Assembly (NCBI RefSeq): GCF_018882385.1
Contig: NZ_JACVON010000001.1
Location: forward strand, 604,942 to 668,941
From: Polynucleobacter sp. 30F-ANTBAC
GTDB lineage: Bacteria > Pseudomonadota > Gammaproteobacteria > Burkholderiales > Burkholderiaceae
Length of the DNA stretch: 64,000 nucleotides
Direction of reading: 5' to 3'
In this document: piece by piece, positions 1 to 7,544 of the stretch
Layout: each line of letters begins with the position of its first letter
How positions within the stretch are numbered: position 1 is the stretch's first letter
Position numbers and translations under genes: made by a program
Notes under the pieces: generated by a model
The model's database searches: none
Told to the model about the DNA's origin: nothing
What the model saw: only the letters and a program-made list of their open reading frames with translations

Positions 1-334
1 AGTCTGCTGTAGTTTCAGTCAGCACATCCGGTGTATTGGTTGCCATCACTTGGCGAGCCTTGAAAGCGGGCATATCCAAGTTGTTATAGCCCACTGCGAT
101 ATTTGAAACAATTTTAAGATTTGGGGATGCATCCAACATATCAGCATCTACTTTTTCGCTACCTGTCACAATAGCGCCATCTTTATCCATCATCGCCGCC
201 TTAATCTCAGCAGAACTCCAAATGGCGTCTGCTTGATTAGATTGAACTTCAGCTACTTGCTCCAACTTTGCCAAAAGATCAGGAAAGATAGCTCTTGCCA
301 CTAAGATTTTAGGTTTTTTATTTGCTTGCGACAT
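1..334 (-). CDS. 2-hydroxyacid dehydrogenase (glyoxylate/hydroxypyruvate reductase type), N-terminal part only
   Basis: The gene starts with ATG at 334 and runs left off the window, so only the first 111 residues are present. The protein opens MSQANKKPKILVARAIFP, and later has GAIVTGSEKVDADMLD and KIVSNIAVGYNNLDM. This is the N-terminal substrate-binding half of D-isomer 2-hydroxyacid dehydrogenases, which reduce glyoxylate or hydroxypyruvate with NAD(P)H in the cytosol. The Rossmann motif and the catalytic Arg/Glu/His residues lie outside the window, so the exact substrate is open; GhrB-like is my inference. It is divergent from the ferredoxin gene across about 196 bp in which I see no convincing regulatory motif. 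Confidence 0.8.
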   Translation of the reverse strand, partial: MSQANKKPKILVARAIFPDLLAKLEQVAEVQSNQADAIWSSAEIKAAMMDKDGAIVTGSEKVDADMLDASPNLKIVSNIAVGYNNLDMPAFKARQVMATNTPDVLTETTAD

Positions 335-530
335 TCTGGTCTCCAACTTTTAGGGTGTCTTATTTTTGTATTTGATGGGGGTGTATTTAAAAGCACTTTG
401 ATTGTATGCCATCAGATTAACTAAGAAAACTTTAGCAATCTGAGCAAAAAGTAGGGTCTTCATCCTATATTCGCAATAAGAGAGCCGCCTGAGATAAAAT
501 ACATCTTTGACTCATTTTGAGAATCGTGCC

Positions 531-854
531 ATGACTTATGTAGTGACAGAAGCTTGTATTCGTTGTAAATATACCGATTGCGTTGACGTCTGCCCTGTAG
601 ACTGTTTCCGCGAAGGTCCTAATTTTTTAGCGATCGATCCTGACGAGTGCATCGATTGCGCCGTTTGTGTTCCTGAATGCCCAGTCAATGCGATTTACGC
701 AGAAGATGATGTGCCGGGCGATCAACAGGAGTACATCAAACTCAACGTGGAGTTGGCTCGTAATTGGCCCTCCATTACAAAGTCAAAATCACCACTTCCT
801 GATGCTGAAGAATGGAAAGATGCCAAAGGCAAACTAAAGGAATTGGTTCGCTAA
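531..854 (+). CDS. fdxA: 7Fe ferredoxin, FdxA type ([3Fe-4S][4Fe-4S])
   Basis: A 107-residue electron carrier starting [17 protein letters not shown]. The cysteines fit the seven-iron Azotobacter FdI arrangement: C9, C17, C21 and C25, then C40, C43, C46 and C50, with an extra C12 that FdI also has. The length and the acidic C-terminal half ending near [15 protein letters not shown] match the family. An in-frame ATG at 507 would add eight residues, but ATG 531 gives the usual mature N-terminus and is preferred. These proteins pass electrons to redox enzymes in the cytosol; the partner cannot be told from the neighbours. A hairpin follows at 873-899, shared with the convergent permease gene. 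Confidence 0.92.
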   Translation: MTYVVTEACIRCKYTDCVDVCPVDCFREGPNFLAIDPDECIDCAVCVPECPVNAIYAEDDVPGDQQEYIKLNVELARNWPSITKSKSPLPDAEEWKDAKGKLKELVR

Positions 855-872
855 TCTATAGCACCAAGCAAT

Positions 873-899
873 AGGACTAAGAATTTTCTTCTTAGTCCT
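873..899. terminator. Hairpin between convergent ferredoxin and permease genes
   Basis: An 11-bp perfect stem (873-883 with 889-899) closes a 5-nt loop, directly between two converging genes and overlapping the permease stop codon. There is no clear T-run on either side, so a bidirectional terminator is only an inference from position and stem strength. Confidence 0.4.
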
Positions 900-2505
900 T
901 AGACATCGCTCTCGATAGAATCACGACCGGTATGAGGCCTGCTAAAACAATCGTCAATGCAGGCCAAGCAGCCTCAGCCAAGCGCTCATCAGAGGCCAAC
1001 TGAAAAGTAATCACCGCCAAAGTGTCAAAGTTAAAAGGCCTTAACACCAAGGTTGCTGGCAGCTCTTTCATCACATCAACAAACACCAAAAGACCAGCTG
1101 TTAGCAGACTACGTCTTAAAAGTGGTAAATGTATTTTTGTCAGCAACTCCAACTTACCAGAACCTAAACTCATCGCACTGGCATCCATGCTCGGGGTTAT
1201 TTTGCTCAATCCGGCTTCAACAGTTTGCAACCCTGAAGATAAAAAACGTGTGAGGTAGGCGTAAATTAGAATGAAAAAAGATCCTGATAAGAGCCAAGCA
1301 ATATCGAGTTGCGCTAGCAGAATCAAGATACCTACCGCTAATACCGCGCCAGGTACAGCGTATCCAAGACTGACCATGCGATTGGCTAGCAACTGTAAAC
1401 CGCCACGAGCCATCCGGGCACTATAGGCTAACCAAACAGCAATCACGACAGCCAAAATAGCCGTGACCGTGGATAGGGTCAGCGTATTGGCTAACCAACT
1501 CCAATAACGAGCATTTAAAGCTTCCTCACTTGTGAGCGCCAAGTAAGCCATGATGATCACTGGCAAGATAAACCCAAAGAACATGGGAAGTGCGCAAGCC
1601 AAGCTAGCCCAAAAAGCTTTTCTGCCTGTTAAACGCCACGGCATGATTTGACGGAACCGTTGGCCCGTTGCTGCAAAACGCATTTGACGACGGCTTGCAT
1701 GCTCAATCATCAGAAGCAAAAAGATAACTCCTAATAGGGCTGCTGATAATTGAACTGCAGCAATACGATCCCCCATGCCCAACCAAGCACGATAAATACC
1801 AGTGGTCATGGTTTGTACGCCAAAATAAGATACCGCACCGTAATCAGCTACCGCTTCCATTAAAGCCAAGGCTACACCAGCCATGGTGGCTGGCCTTGCC
1901 ATCGGCAAAGCTACCTGCCAAAAAGCGCTCCAAGGACCAGCTCCCAAAGTTCTAGCCGCATCCATTAATCTGGGGCTCCGCTCCAAAAAAGCGGTTCTGC
2001 AAAGAAGGTAAACATAAGGGTAAAGCGCCAAACTAAGAATACAGACGGCGCCCCACACAGAACGTGGGTCAGGAAACCAGTTCAGCCTAGAAACACCTAA
2101 AAGGTCCCTTAAGAAGCTCTGTACGGGTCCTGAAAACTGGAAAAAGTCCGTATAGGCATAGGCCATCACATAAGTGGGCATCGCCAAAGGAAGAATCAAG
2201 GCCCATTCATAAATACGCTTACCCGGGAAATCACAGGTAGCCACCAGCCAAGCGGTAATAATCCCCATACTAGCAACGCCAATTGCAACACCGATGGCTA
2301 GCAATAGAGTTGTCCCCGCATAACTCGGCAAGACTGTATTTATAAGGTGTGAGAGCACATCCCCACTGGTTGATTGAGGGCTTAAAAGGGCTGCAAAAAT
2401 ACCCAATATTGGCAAAGCCAATATCAATGATAAAAGTATGGGTGTTAAACGTAGTCGCAAGATGCGACAATTATAAGAATGATTATCGATACGCCGCCAA
2501 TTCAT
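892..2505 (-). CDS. Ferric-iron-type ABC transporter permease (FbpB/ThiP-like, two fused permease domains)
   Basis: A 537-residue membrane protein with about a dozen hydrophobic segments and two inner-membrane permease modules, each with an EAA-type loop: DAARTLGAGPWSAFWQVALP near residue 185, and SAMSLGSGKLELLTKIHLP near 445. This duplicated layout is typical of Fe(3+) permeases of the FbpB/SfuB/CysTW class. It pairs with the ATPase encoded head-to-head at 2479-3558. ATG 2505 makes the two 5' ends overlap by 27 bp; a TTG at 2460 is an alternative start that removes the overlap and begins just before the first membrane segment. No periplasmic binding protein is encoded nearby, so the substrate (iron rather than thiamine or phosphonate) is inferred from family resemblance. 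Confidence 0.85.
   Translation of the reverse strand: MNWRRIDNHSYNCRILRLRLTPILLSLILALPILGIFAALLSPQSTSGDVLSHLINTVLPSYAGTTLLLAIGVAIGVASMGIITAWLVATCDFPGKRIYEWALILPLAMPTYVMAYAYTDFFQFSGPVQSFLRDLLGVSRLNWFPDPRSVWGAVCILSLALYPYVYLLCRTAFLERSPRLMDAARTLGAGPWSAFWQVALPMARPATMAGVALALMEAVADYGAVSYFGVQTMTTGIYRAWLGMGDRIAAVQLSAALLGVIFLLLMIEHASRRQMRFAATGQRFRQIMPWRLTGRKAFWASLACALPMFFGFILPVIIMAYLALTSEEALNARYWSWLANTLTLSTVTAILAVVIAVWLAYSARMARGGLQLLANRMVSLGYAVPGAVLAVGILILLAQLDIAWLLSGSFFILIYAYLTRFLSSGLQTVEAGLSKITPSMDASAMSLGSGKLELLTKIHLPLLRRSLLTAGLLVFVDVMKELPATLVLRPFNFDTLAVITFQLASDERLAEAAWPALTIVLAGLIPVVILSRAMSKD
2474..2488. promoter_or_regulatory. Candidate Fur box between the divergent iron ABC genes
   Basis: The 15 bases TAAGAATGATTATCG match the 7-1-7 Fur consensus TGATAATnATTATCA at 11 of 14 defined positions. 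The site covers the ATG of the ATPase gene and lies within the first codons of the permease gene if ATG 2505 is used. Binding is inferred from sequence similarity alone. Confidence 0.45.
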
Positions 2506-3558
2506 TTAAATTTAGAGGGCATTCATGTCAGCTATCCAGGTGAAAAGTCTGGTAGCCAGAACCATGCTGTTCAGGGACTAACCATGCGCTTAAGGCATGG
2601 CAGAATCGGCTGTCTACTGGGTCCATCAGGCTGTGGCAAATCAACTGTTCTCAGAGCCATTTGTGGTTTTGAGCCCATTCAGGCTGGTGAAATCACCATT
2701 GATAACCAATTGGTAAGCTCTAAAGACTTTACTTTAGCCCCTGAAAAAAGACGTGTGGGGGTTGTTTTTCAGGATTACGCCCTTTTTCCACACCTGACCA
2801 ACGCTCAAAATGTGGCATTTGGCCTTCGCCATCTCTCTAAAAAAGATGCTCTAGAAAAGGCGGAGGAGTGGCTAAAACGTGTGGGGCTTGTGAACATTGG
2901 TTCTCGCTACCCTCATGAATTATCAGGTGGTCAGCAACAGCGTGTAGCCTTAGCTAGGGCCATGGCCCCAGAGCCAGAACTCCTCCTTTTAGATGAGCCA
3001 TTCTCTAACCTGGATGTCGACTTACGCGAACGCTTAGCCGGTGAAGTGAGAGACATCCTCAAAGCCAATAACACCACTGCATTACTTGTCACTCACGATC
3101 AATTTGAAGCGTTTGCAATTGCTGATGATATTGGCGTGATGGTTGATGGTCAGCTAGTTCAATGGGATAGCGCTTACAACCTTTACCATCGCCCTGCCAC
3201 CCGCTTTGTTGCGGACTTTGTGGGTTATGGTGTATTTATTCCAGGGAAGACTCAAGCAGGCCCCTCTGTTGAAATCGAACTTGGCCGCTTGCCTCTACCT
3301 CAATCCAGTTACGGTCTACCTGGCGAAGAGGTCGATGTTCTTTTAAGAGCGGATGACATTGTTCACGATGATCACAGTGCCTTACAGGCCAAAGTAATCT
3401 CCAAGGCTTTCAGAGGAGGCGACTTCTTATACACGCTGGCCCTTGAATCCGGTCAAGAAGTGATGGCAATGGTACCTAGCCATCATAACCATGCAATCGG
3501 CGAAAAAATTGGCATCAAACTGGTCGCTGATCACGTTGTTACTTTTAGCAAATCTTAG
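2479..3558 (+). CDS. Ferric-iron-type ABC transporter ATP-binding protein (FbpC-like)
   Basis: A 359-residue cytosolic ATPase of the FbpC/PotA group. It shows Walker A GPSGCGKST near residue 48, the Q-loop VFQDYALFPHL, the signature LSGGQQQR near 150, Walker B LLLLDEPFSNLD, and the H-loop LVTHDQ. The C-terminal third (from about 240) resembles a TOBE-type regulatory domain. It powers the permease encoded divergently at 892-2505. The ATG at 2479 has only a weak ribosome-binding sequence, and the next in-frame ATG would remove the first beta strands, so 2479 is kept. It is followed 18 bp later by thyA on the same strand, probably without functional connection. Confidence 0.88.
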   Translation: MIIDTPPIHLNLEGIHVSYPGEKSGSQNHAVQGLTMRLRHGRIGCLLGPSGCGKSTVLRAICGFEPIQAGEITIDNQLVSSKDFTLAPEKRRVGVVFQDYALFPHLTNAQNVAFGLRHLSKKDALEKAEEWLKRVGLVNIGSRYPHELSGGQQQRVALARAMAPEPELLLLDEPFSNLDVDLRERLAGEVRDILKANNTTALLVTHDQFEAFAIADDIGVMVDGQLVQWDSAYNLYHRPATRFVADFVGYGVFIPGKTQAGPSVEIELGRLPLPQSSYGLPGEEVDVLLRADDIVHDDHSALQAKVISKAFRGGDFLYTLALESGQEVMAMVPSHHNHAIGEKIGIKLVADHVVTFSKS

Positions 3559-3576
3559 AGGTAGTAAAATCCTTCC

Positions 3577-4371
3577 ATGAAGCAATATCAAGATCTCATG
3601 CGCCATGTATTGGCCAACGGCACCCATAAATCAGACCGCACCGGAACGGGCACAGTCTCAGTCTTTGGTCATCAAATGCGCTTTGATTTACAAGAGGGCT
3701 TCCCGGTTGTCACCACCAAGAAACTTCACCTCAAGTCCATCATTGTTGAGTTACTTTGGTTTTTACAAGGCAGCACCAATAACAATTGGCTGAAAGAGCG
3801 TGGTGTCAGCATTTGGGATGAGTGGGCCAAAGAGGATGGTGAATTAGGTCCTATCTATGGTTACCAATGGCGCTCATGGCCAGCACCTAATGGCGAGCAC
3901 ATTGACCAAATCAGTCAACTGATCGACCAAATCAAGAACAATCCTGACTCTCGCCGCTTGATCGTGTCTGCTTGGAACGTTGCTGAAATTCCTCGTATGG
4001 CTTTACCACCTTGCCATGCCTTCTTCCAGTTTTACGTAGCAGATGGTAAGTTGTCTTGCCAACTCTATCAGCGCAGTGCCGATATTTTCTTAGGCGTTCC
4101 TTTTAATATCGCCAGCTATGCATTACTCACTCATATGATTGCCCAACAAACTGGTTTAACACCGGGTGATTTTGTTTGGACAGGAGGCGACTGCCATCTC
4201 TATACCAATCACATGGAGCAAGTGAAGTTACAACTATCGCGTGAGCCTTTGGCGCTTCCACAATTAGCGATACACCGCCAACCAGCCTCTATTTTTGATT
4301 ATGAGTACGAGGATTTTGAATTGGTGGGATACAAGCATCACGACCCTATTAAAGCCCCCGTGGCGATTTAA
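3577..4371 (+). CDS. thyA: Thymidylate synthase
   Basis: Methylates dUMP to dTMP using 5,10-methylenetetrahydrofolate, producing dihydrofolate. The protein has 264 residues, the same length as the E. coli enzyme, and carries the catalytic cysteine at C146 in [14 protein letters not shown]. The phosphate-binding arginine segment (SDRTGTGT, residues 19-26) and the nucleotide-binding stretch [18 protein letters not shown] are intact. It sits 16 bp upstream of folA, which recycles the dihydrofolate it makes, the usual pairing. No anomalies seen. Confidence 0.97.
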   Translation: MKQYQDLMRHVLANGTHKSDRTGTGTVSVFGHQMRFDLQEGFPVVTTKKLHLKSIIVELLWFLQGSTNNNWLKERGVSIWDEWAKEDGELGPIYGYQWRSWPAPNGEHIDQISQLIDQIKNNPDSRRLIVSAWNVAEIPRMALPPCHAFFQFYVADGKLSCQLYQRSADIFLGVPFNIASYALLTHMIAQQTGLTPGDFVWTGGDCHLYTNHMEQVKLQLSREPLALPQLAIHRQPASIFDYEYEDFELVGYKHHDPIKAPVAI

Positions 4372-4387
4372 GTTTTAAGGAATTATT

Positions 4388-4867
4388 GTGGAATTAGCCA
4401 TCATTGTTGCTCGCGCTAAAAATGGAGTTATTGGCGTTAACAATACCTTACCATGGCGTCTCCCGGAAGACCTAAAGCATTTTAAAAACACAACTTTAGG
4501 GCACCCGATCATCATGGGTCGCAACACCTGGGAATCTTTAGGTAAAGCGCTACCAGGTCGCAGAAATATCGTTGTGAGTCGCAACCCTGATTACGAAGCA
4601 ACGGATGCCGAGGTGTTTGAATCTTTAGAAGATGCGATTGATGCTTGCTCAGGTAATGAAAAAGTATTCATTATTGGTGGCGCCCAAATCTATGACGAGG
4701 CCTTGGCTTACGTGGATAAGCTCATCATCACGGAAGTTGATATCGAAGTGGATGGCGATGCTTACTTCCCGAATGTCGATGACATGCTCTGGAAAGAAGT
4801 TTCAAGAGAAGAGCATCACAATGGTGAAATAGGTTTCGCTTTTGTAACCTACGAGAGCAACCTTTAA
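4388..4867 (+). CDS. folA: Dihydrofolate reductase
   Basis: A 159-residue NADPH-dependent enzyme that reduces dihydrofolate to tetrahydrofolate. It has the substrate-binding acid in LPWRLPEDLKHFK (near residue 27), the cofactor motif GRNTWESLGKALPGR, and IIGGAQIYDEAL near residue 95. The start is GTG at 4388, preceded by AAGG at about 8 bases; no in-frame ATG lies close enough to encode the first beta strand ELAIIVARA. It is cotranscribed with thyA. A small hairpin at 4891-4906 follows. The length and motifs are those of chromosomal DHFR, not of plasmid trimethoprim-resistance types. Confidence 0.96.
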   Translation: MELAIIVARAKNGVIGVNNTLPWRLPEDLKHFKNTTLGHPIIMGRNTWESLGKALPGRRNIVVSRNPDYEATDAEVFESLEDAIDACSGNEKVFIIGGAQIYDEALAYVDKLIITEVDIEVDGDAYFPNVDDMLWKEVSREEHHNGEIGFAFVTYESNL

Positions 4868-4890
4868 GATTAAATGGAGCGGGCAAACGG

Positions 4891-4909
4891 AACGTCTTTA
4901 GACGTTTTC
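4891..4909 (+). terminator. Weak terminator-like hairpin after folA
   Basis: AACGTC (4891-4896) pairs with GACGTT (4901-4906) across a TTTA loop and is followed by a short T-rich stretch. An outer pairing of GCGGGC (4879-4884) with GCCCGC (4919-4924) could stabilise it. The stem is short, so termination is uncertain. Confidence 0.4.
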
Positions 4910-4913
4910 TGAA

Positions 4914-6266
4914 TTAACGCCCGCCCACCGCAATATTCTCAATCAGGATAGATCCTGTTTCTTTAGTGCCTCGCACAATCGTATCGGATCCAATCGCCAC
5001 AATTTGTTTGAACATATCTTTTAAGTTGCCGGCAATGGTGATCTCTTCAACAGGATGAACGATCACACCATTCTCTACCCAGTAACCAAATGCGCCACGC
5101 GAATAATCGCCATTCACATAATTCACACCCTGGCCCATTAAGTCGGTTACCAATAAGCCTGTGCCCATCTTTTTTAGGAGCGCCGGTAAGTTATCGGATG
5201 GCTTTGTCAGTCGACTTTTGAGTTGTAACTGATGAGAACCACCCGCATTACCAGTCGTTTGCATACCGAGCTTTCTGGCCGAGTAAGTGGATAAGAAATA
5301 ACCTTGCACGACACCTGCATCAATCACTTTGCGAGAACGTGTTCGGACACCCTCTTCATCAAATGGCGCACTACCGGTTAGCCGAGGAATATGAGGCTCT
5401 TCAAATAGATCAATGTGCTTTGGAAAAACTTGCTGACCAATACTGTCCAGTAAAAAACTGGATTTTCTATAAAGCGCACCGCCCGAAGTAGCTTGCACAT
5501 AAGCGCCTAACAAACCAGCAGCCAATGGGGCTTCAAAAATAATGGGGCAATGGCGCGTTGAAATAGAACGGGCACCCAGTCTAGCTAACGCTCTTTTGGC
5601 AGCATAGGCACCGACTGTTTTAGGGCTTGCCAATTCACTTGGCGCTCGTGACGTTGTATGCCAATCATCCCGCTGCATGGCAGCGCCTTTTTTATGGGAA
5701 GCACTGGCAATCGGTGTGCATGAAATGTAATGCCTTGAAATAGCATAGCCACCCATAAAACCGTTGGTCGTTCCCAACATGAAATGCGATTGCTGAGCCG
5801 ATACAGAAGCGCCATCACTGTTGGTGATGTTTTTGCTTACCTCAAAGGCGCCATGTTCTGCCTCCCTTGCAATTTCTACAGCATCGGCTGTCGTGATATG
5901 CCAAGGATGAAACAAATCAAGATCTTTGGGATTTTTTTCCAATAAATTAGCTTCCGCCAATCCAGCACAATCATCTTCCGCAGTGTGCTGAGCAATATGG
6001 AAAGCTGCTTGAACGCTGGCTTTCAGAGATTCTTTAGAAAAATCACTAGTTCCGGCATTGCCGCGGCGCTGACCAATAAAAACTGTTACGCCTGCTTGCT
6101 TATCAAGATTTTGCTCAATGGTTTCAATATCGCCCTTACGAACCGAGACCGATAAACCATTGCCCTCAGAAAGCTCTGCAGCAGCATCTGTGGCGCCCAA
6201 AGCCTTGGCTTCAGACAATAAATAAGAAACTAATTCTTGTAATTGTTGGGGTGTATGTGAAAACAT
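4914..6266 (-). CDS. pmbA: TldE/PmbA family metalloprotease subunit
   Basis: A 450-residue soluble protein of the TldD/TldE family; TldE (PmbA) partners TldD to cleave peptides, for example in microcin maturation and CcdA degradation. Seen here are the N-terminal TldD/E fold (GNGLSVSVRKGDIETIEQ near residue 35) and the glycine-rich C-terminal half with MGQGVNYVNGDYSRGAFGYWV near residue 390. The HExxH-like zinc site of TldD is absent, as expected for the E subunit. I chose ATG 6266 because it gives the normal start MFSHTPQQLQ; an upstream ATG at 6302 would overlap the divergent mogA start. tldD is not in this window. Confidence 0.9.
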   Translation of the reverse strand: MFSHTPQQLQELVSYLLSEAKALGATDAAAELSEGNGLSVSVRKGDIETIEQNLDKQAGVTVFIGQRRGNAGTSDFSKESLKASVQAAFHIAQHTAEDDCAGLAEANLLEKNPKDLDLFHPWHITTADAVEIAREAEHGAFEVSKNITNSDGASVSAQQSHFMLGTTNGFMGGYAISRHYISCTPIASASHKKGAAMQRDDWHTTSRAPSELASPKTVGAYAAKRALARLGARSISTRHCPIIFEAPLAAGLLGAYVQATSGGALYRKSSFLLDSIGQQVFPKHIDLFEEPHIPRLTGSAPFDEEGVRTRSRKVIDAGVVQGYFLSTYSARKLGMQTTGNAGGSHQLQLKSRLTKPSDNLPALLKKMGTGLLVTDLMGQGVNYVNGDYSRGAFGYWVENGVIVHPVEEITIAGNLKDMFKQIVAIGSDTIVRGTKETGSILIENIAVGGR

Positions 6267-6292
6267 ACCGCAATCATAGCTAGAATTGAAAC

Positions 6293-6937
6293 ATGAGTAC
6301 AAATATTACAAATTCAAAAAATAAAAATCGCCAACATCCCGATGAAGTTTGGATTGGTTTGATTTCAATATCTGACCGCGCCAGCAGTGGCGTTTATCAA
6401 GATGAAGGCATTCCAGCTCTCGAAAACTGGTTTAGTAAAACCTTACTATCCCCATGGCATATGGAATCAAGGCTGATTCCGGATGAAAAAGACCTGATTT
6501 CTCAAACCATTGTTGAGCTGATTGATGTGGTTGGATGCGATCTAGTTTTAACTACAGGTGGCACAGGGCCTTCAAGACGCGATTTAACGCCTGAGGCGAC
6601 TTTAGCAGTCTCTACCCGTGAGATGCCAGGGTTTGGTGAGCAAATGCGCCAAATCAGCCTTAAATTCGTTCCTACAGCCATTTTATCGAGACAAGTTGCT
6701 GCTCTTCGAGAGATTGAGGATCATGCAGCCCTAATCATCAATTTGCCGGGACAACCCAAAGCCGTTCAAGAGACCTTAGAGGGACTTAAGGACAGTGATG
6801 GTAAGTCCATCATGCCGGGCATCTTTGCAGCAGTTCCCTATTGCATTGATTTGATCGGTGGACCTTATATTGAAACCAATGAAGCGGTTGTCAAAGCTTT
6901 TAGACCCAAATCAGCCGTGAGACAAACAAAGATTTAA
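6293..6937 (+). CDS. mogA: Molybdopterin adenylyltransferase
   Basis: A 214-residue MoCF-domain protein that adenylates molybdopterin, activating it for molybdate insertion. It has GLISISDRASSGVYQDEGIP near residue 22, the hallmark TTGGTGPSRRDLTPEA near 86, and LPGQPKAV near 150. The N-terminal 15 residues are a loose Asn/Lys-rich extension. The gene is divergent from pmbA with 26 bp between start codons. Its stop codon overlaps that of the convergent yafQ gene by 4 bp. The molybdate importer modABC lies 36 kb away; no other cofactor synthesis genes are here. Confidence 0.94.
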   Translation: MSTNITNSKNKNRQHPDEVWIGLISISDRASSGVYQDEGIPALENWFSKTLLSPWHMESRLIPDEKDLISQTIVELIDVVGCDLVLTTGGTGPSRRDLTPEATLAVSTREMPGFGEQMRQISLKFVPTAILSRQVAALREIEDHAALIINLPGQPKAVQETLEGLKDSDGKSIMPGIFAAVPYCIDLIGGPYIETNEAVVKAFRPKSAVRQTKI

Positions 6938-7209
6938 TCTTTGAAAATTTCAGAGTGAGTACCGATCCGCGCCAAGAGCAGATCTGTCATGGTTGCCTTG
7001 TAAATTAATACACAATCGTTAGTGATATGACAATCCCAGTAGCCCAAATAATCACCCTTCAAAGGGTGGTTTTTATACTTGGGCGGCAATCTCTTTTGAG
7101 AAATAAGTAGGGAGAGGGTAATTAAATACTCAGCTTGGTTGAACTTAGGGCTTTGAACGATACGCTTAAAGTCTTTCCCGTACTGAGTACTAGGGACAGG
7201 GATTAGCAT
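6934..7209 (-). CDS. yafQ: YafQ-family mRNA interferase toxin
   Basis: A 91-residue RelE-superfamily ribonuclease that cuts mRNA in the ribosome. The residues known as catalytic or structural in E. coli YafQ (H50, H63, D67, H87, F91) all appear here shifted by exactly two: H48, H61, D65, H85 and F89, within HPLKGDYLGYWDCHITND and ARIGTHSEIF. The toxin therefore looks intact. Its ATG overlaps the antitoxin TAA by one base (TAATG), giving translational coupling. It ends convergently on mogA with a 4-bp overlap, so the pair is packed tightly between core genes. Confidence 0.92.
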   Translation of the reverse strand: MLIPVPSTQYGKDFKRIVQSPKFNQAEYLITLSLLISQKRLPPKYKNHPLKGDYLGYWDCHITNDCVLIYKATMTDLLLARIGTHSEIFKD

Positions 7210-7478
7210 TAACGTTTAATCAAATCCCTATTCATGTCATCTAAGTTTTTATATTTTTTTAACTTTGCTCGTGTTACAGGATTCTCAAGCTCATTAATCG
7301 CCGCAATAGTTTTATTGTTCGGCGCTCTTAATTCAAATGGAATTGCCCCATCCGCAGCAACTCTTTTCAAAAATAATCTGATTGCATCGGACACGCTCAG
7401 ACCCATGGCCTCTATAACCTCTGAGGCCTGCTCTTTGGTTTTTGGGTCAATACGACAGCGAACGTCGACGGTTAGCAT
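7209..7478 (-). CDS. dinJ: DinJ/RelB-family antitoxin
   Basis: An 89-residue antitoxin that neutralises YafQ and represses the operon. The N-terminal 45 residues (LTVDVRCRIDPKTKEQASE, then GLSVSDAIRLFLKRV) are the ribbon-helix-helix DNA-binding domain. The charged C-terminal part (LKKYKNLDDMNRDLIKR) should wrap the toxin. It is the first gene of the pair, as usual. A near-perfect palindrome at 7485-7522 covers its promoter and stops 6 bases before the ATG, consistent with tight autorepression. The ribosome-binding site is poor (GGTG). Confidence 0.92.
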   Translation of the reverse strand: MLTVDVRCRIDPKTKEQASEVIEAMGLSVSDAIRLFLKRVAADGAIPFELRAPNNKTIAAINELENPVTRAKLKKYKNLDDMNRDLIKR

Positions 7479-7484
7479 AAAATC

Positions 7485-7522
7485 ACCATGTAGCGAATTG
7501 TAGCTACAAATTGCTACATGGT
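7485..7522 (-). promoter_or_regulatory. dinJ-yafQ promoter embedded in a 38-bp palindromic operator
   Basis: Bases 7485-7522 form an almost perfect palindrome with outer arms ACCATGTAGC/GCTACATGGT and centre TTGTAGCTACAA. Read leftward, TTGACC (7525-7520) and TACAAT (7502-7497) form a sigma-70 promoter with an exact 17-bp spacer, so the operator covers nearly the whole core promoter. The dinJ ATG at 7478 leaves a leader of only about a dozen bases. Confidence 0.8.
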
Positions 7523-7544
7523 CAACACCTAATCTATTTATTTT

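Noticed and set aside
507..530. Upstream ATG extending the ferredoxin by eight residues
   Set aside because: The FdxA family starts at MTYVVT-like sequence, which is ATG 531; the extension MTHFENRA has no counterpart in the FdI family as I know it.
5585..5818. Open frame inside pmbA in another phase
   Set aside because: It lies wholly within a convincing gene and shows no conserved motif.
6934..7525. Toxin-antitoxin pair as part of a larger mobile island
   Set aside because: I see no integrase, transposase, tRNA target or flanking direct repeats; both neighbours are ordinary core genes.
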